Shown: one piece after another, positions 62,246 to 64,000 of the stretch
How the letters are laid out: every line of letters starts with the position of its first letter
Numbering within the stretch: position 1 is the first letter of the stretch
NCBI GenBank assembly: GCA_002943765.1
Contig: PQWQ01000043.1
Coordinates: forward strand, 61,861-125,860
Direction: 5' to 3'
From: Psoroptes ovis
Taxonomy: Eukaryota > Arthropoda > Arachnida > Sarcoptiformes > Psoroptidae
DNA length: 64,000 bases
Notes under the pieces: generated by a model
Told to the model about the DNA's origin: nothing
What the model saw: only the letters and a program-made list of their open reading frames with translations
Database searches by the model: none
Translations under genes and position numbers: made by a program

Positions 62246-62296
62246 CTAAGGATATGGTCTTTGAAAATTTTCGAAAAAATCGATATAATTGCAAGT

Positions 62297-62409
62297 CTAT
62301 AGCCTTTGATTTTTGAAAAAAGAAGGCGATGTATAGCCTTTGATTTTTTTGAAAAAGTTGCCTTACTATTGCCTTTGATTTTTGAAAAAAAAATTTTCGA
62401 AGGCAATTT
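62297..62409 (-). repeat. Inverted satellite units at the array's left edge
   Basis: The units here read GCCTTTGATTTTTGAAAAA, the reverse complement of the main array, and meet the direct units at about 62395-62412. The junction makes an imperfect palindrome: TTGCCTTACTATTGCC on one side and GGCAATAGTAAGGCAA on the other. Confidence 0.85.
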
Positions 62410-64000
62410 AAAAAAAAAAAATCAAAGGCAATAGTAAGGCAATTTTTTCAAAAAAATCAAAGGCAATAGACTGCCATCTTTTTTCAAAAAAATCAAAGGC
62501 TATTATAAGGCAAATTTTTCAAAAAAATCAAAGGCAATAGTAAGGCAATTTTTTCAAAAAAATCAAAGGCAATAGACTGCCATCTTTTTTCAAAAAAATC
62601 AAAGGCTATCCACTGCCATCTTTTTTCAAAAAAATCAAAGGCTATACACTGCCATCTTTTTTCAAAAAAATCAAAGGCTATTATAAGGCAATTTTTTTCA
62701 AAAAAAATCAAAGGCTATCCACTGCCATCTTTTTTCAAAAAAATCAAAGGCTATCCACTGCCATCTTTTTTCAAAAAAATCAAAGGCTATCCACTGCCAT
62801 CTTTTTTCAAAAAAATCAAAGGCTATTATAAGGCAAATTTTTCAAAAATCAAAGGCTATTATAAGGCATTTTTTTTAGAAAATCAAAGGCTATCCACTGC
62901 CATCTTTTTTCAAAAAAATCAAAGGCTATCCACTGCCATCTTTTTTCAAAAAAATCAAAGGCTATCCACTGCCATCTTTTTTCAAAAAAATCAAAGGCTA
63001 TTATAAGGCAATTTTTTTCAAAAAAAATCAAAGGCAATAGTAAGGCAAATTTTTTCAAAAAAAATCAAAGGCAATAGTAAGGCAAATTTTTTCAAAAATC
63101 AAAGGCTATTATAAGGCAATTTTTTCAAAAAATCAAAGGCATATGCATTTTTTCAAAAAAATCAAAGGCTATCCACTGCCATCTTTTTTCAAAAAAATCA
63201 AAGGCTATCCACTGCCATCTTTTTTCAAAAAAATCAAAGGCTATTATAAGGCAAATTTTTCAAAAATCAAAGGCTATTATAAGGCATTTTTTTTAGAAAA
63301 TCAAAGGCTATCCACTGCCATCTTTTTTCAAAAAAATCAAAGGCAATAGTAAGGCAATTTTTTCAAAAAAATCAAAGGCTATTATAAGGCAAATTTTTCA
63401 AAAATCAAAGGCTATTATAAGGCATTTTTTTTAGAAAATCAAAGGCTATCCACTGCCATCTTTTTTCAAAAAAATCAAAGGCAATAGTAAGGCAATTTTT
63501 TTCAAAAAAAATCAAAGGCAATAGTAAGGCAATTTTTTTCAAAAAAATCAAAGGCAATAGTAAGGCAATTTTTTTCAAAAAAATCAAAGGCTATCCACTG
63601 CCATCTTTTTTCAAAAAAATCAAAGGCTATCCACTGCCATCTTTTTTCAAAAAAATCAAAGGCTATCCACTGCCATCTTTTTTCAAAAAAATCAAAGGCT
63701 ATCCACTGCCATCTTTTTTCAAAAAAATCAAAGGCTATTATAAGGCAATTTTTTTCAAAAAAAATCAAAGGCAATAGTAAGGCAAATTTTTTTCAAAAAT
63801 CAAAGGCTATTATAAGGCAATTTTTTTCAAAAAAATCAAAGGCTATTATAAGGCAATTTTTTTCAAAAAAATCAAAGGCAATAGTAAGGCAATTTTTTCA
63901 AAAAAATCAAAGGCAATAGACTGCCATCTTTTTTCAAAAAAATCAAAGGCTATTATAAGGCAATTTTTTTCAAAAAAATCAAAGGCTATTATAAGGCAAA
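62297..64000. repeat. ~36-bp satellite array, continuing past the window edge
   Basis: Tandem units of about 35-38 bases share the core TTTTTTCAAAAAAATCAAAGGC. Each is followed by one of a few short segments: CTATCCACTGCCATC, CTATTATAAGGCAA, CAATAGTAAGGCAA or CAATAGACTGCCATC. By eye there are about 45 copies in the direct orientation from 62410 on, and two or three in the opposite orientation before that. Higher-order blocks recur (a run of CTATCCACTGCCATC units, then CTATTATAAGGCAA). The minus strand keeps long open frames reading AFDFFEKRWQWI because most units are 36 bases, but 35- and 37-base units break them, so coding is not claimed. Confidence 0.93.

Noticed and set aside
62410..64000. 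Repeat-spacer pattern resembling a CRISPR array
   Set aside because: The intervening segments are only a few variants used again and again, unit length drifts between 35 and 38, and the surrounding genes are spliced animal genes.

Overview
This is a eukaryotic nuclear window. It is strongly AT-rich, its genes are small with short GT-AG introns (mostly 50-150 bases), and its proteins carry many Asn, Gln, Ser and His runs made by trinucleotide repeats. The gene set is animal: HIRA, PHF10/SAYP, TRAK/Milton, LARGE and a phosphorylase-kinase gamma subunit. Codon use, compactness and low-complexity runs fit an acariform mite (dust, scab or mange mite type). That placement is inference, because no marker gene here settles the species.

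Layout. 1-6.8 kb: the tail of an unknown gene, then three minus-strand genes, PHF10-like, HIRA and CHCHD1/mS37. 6.8-9.8 kb: no gene seen. 9.8-12.8 kb: a BAR-RhoGAP (ARHGAP17/44 type). 13.7-20.3 kb: TRAK/Milton on the minus strand, with its 5' end not found. 21.6-22.2 kb: an unrecognised single-pass membrane protein. 22.2-37.5 kb: gene-poor, holding a TLCD1/2-like gene and a nine-exon BTB-BACK-PHR gene. With the Milton intron it carries eleven copies (nine clear, two decayed) of an ~80-bp mariner-like MITE. 37.5-42.1 kb: a compact minus-strand cluster of an unknown four-pass membrane protein, PHKG, SPCS3 and LYRM4/ISD11. 43.3-53.4 kb: an Hsp110-type chaperone, ERp44, LARGE (head-to-head with ERp44) and CCT6. 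54.3-57.4 kb: an SLC16 monocarboxylate-transporter-like gene. 57.4-61 kb: no gene seen. 61-62.1 kb: MED19. 62.3-64 kb: a dense ~36-bp satellite that runs off the window.

For most multi-exon genes I rebuilt the exons by hand. Junctions were chosen so that reading phase is kept across every exon and the product matches the remembered family layout. Exon coordinates are in each entry.

Themes. Chromatin and transcription (PHF10, HIRA, MED19); protein folding and secretion (Hsp110, CCT6, ERp44, SPCS3, LARGE); mitochondria and transport (CHCHD1, LYRM4, Milton). These are neighbours, not an operon, and no functional cluster is claimed. The most unusual content is the MITE family with interchangeable stem sequences, the satellite with an inverted junction and embedded GCCATCTT motifs, and an Hsp110 that lacks the usual first phosphate-loop aspartate.
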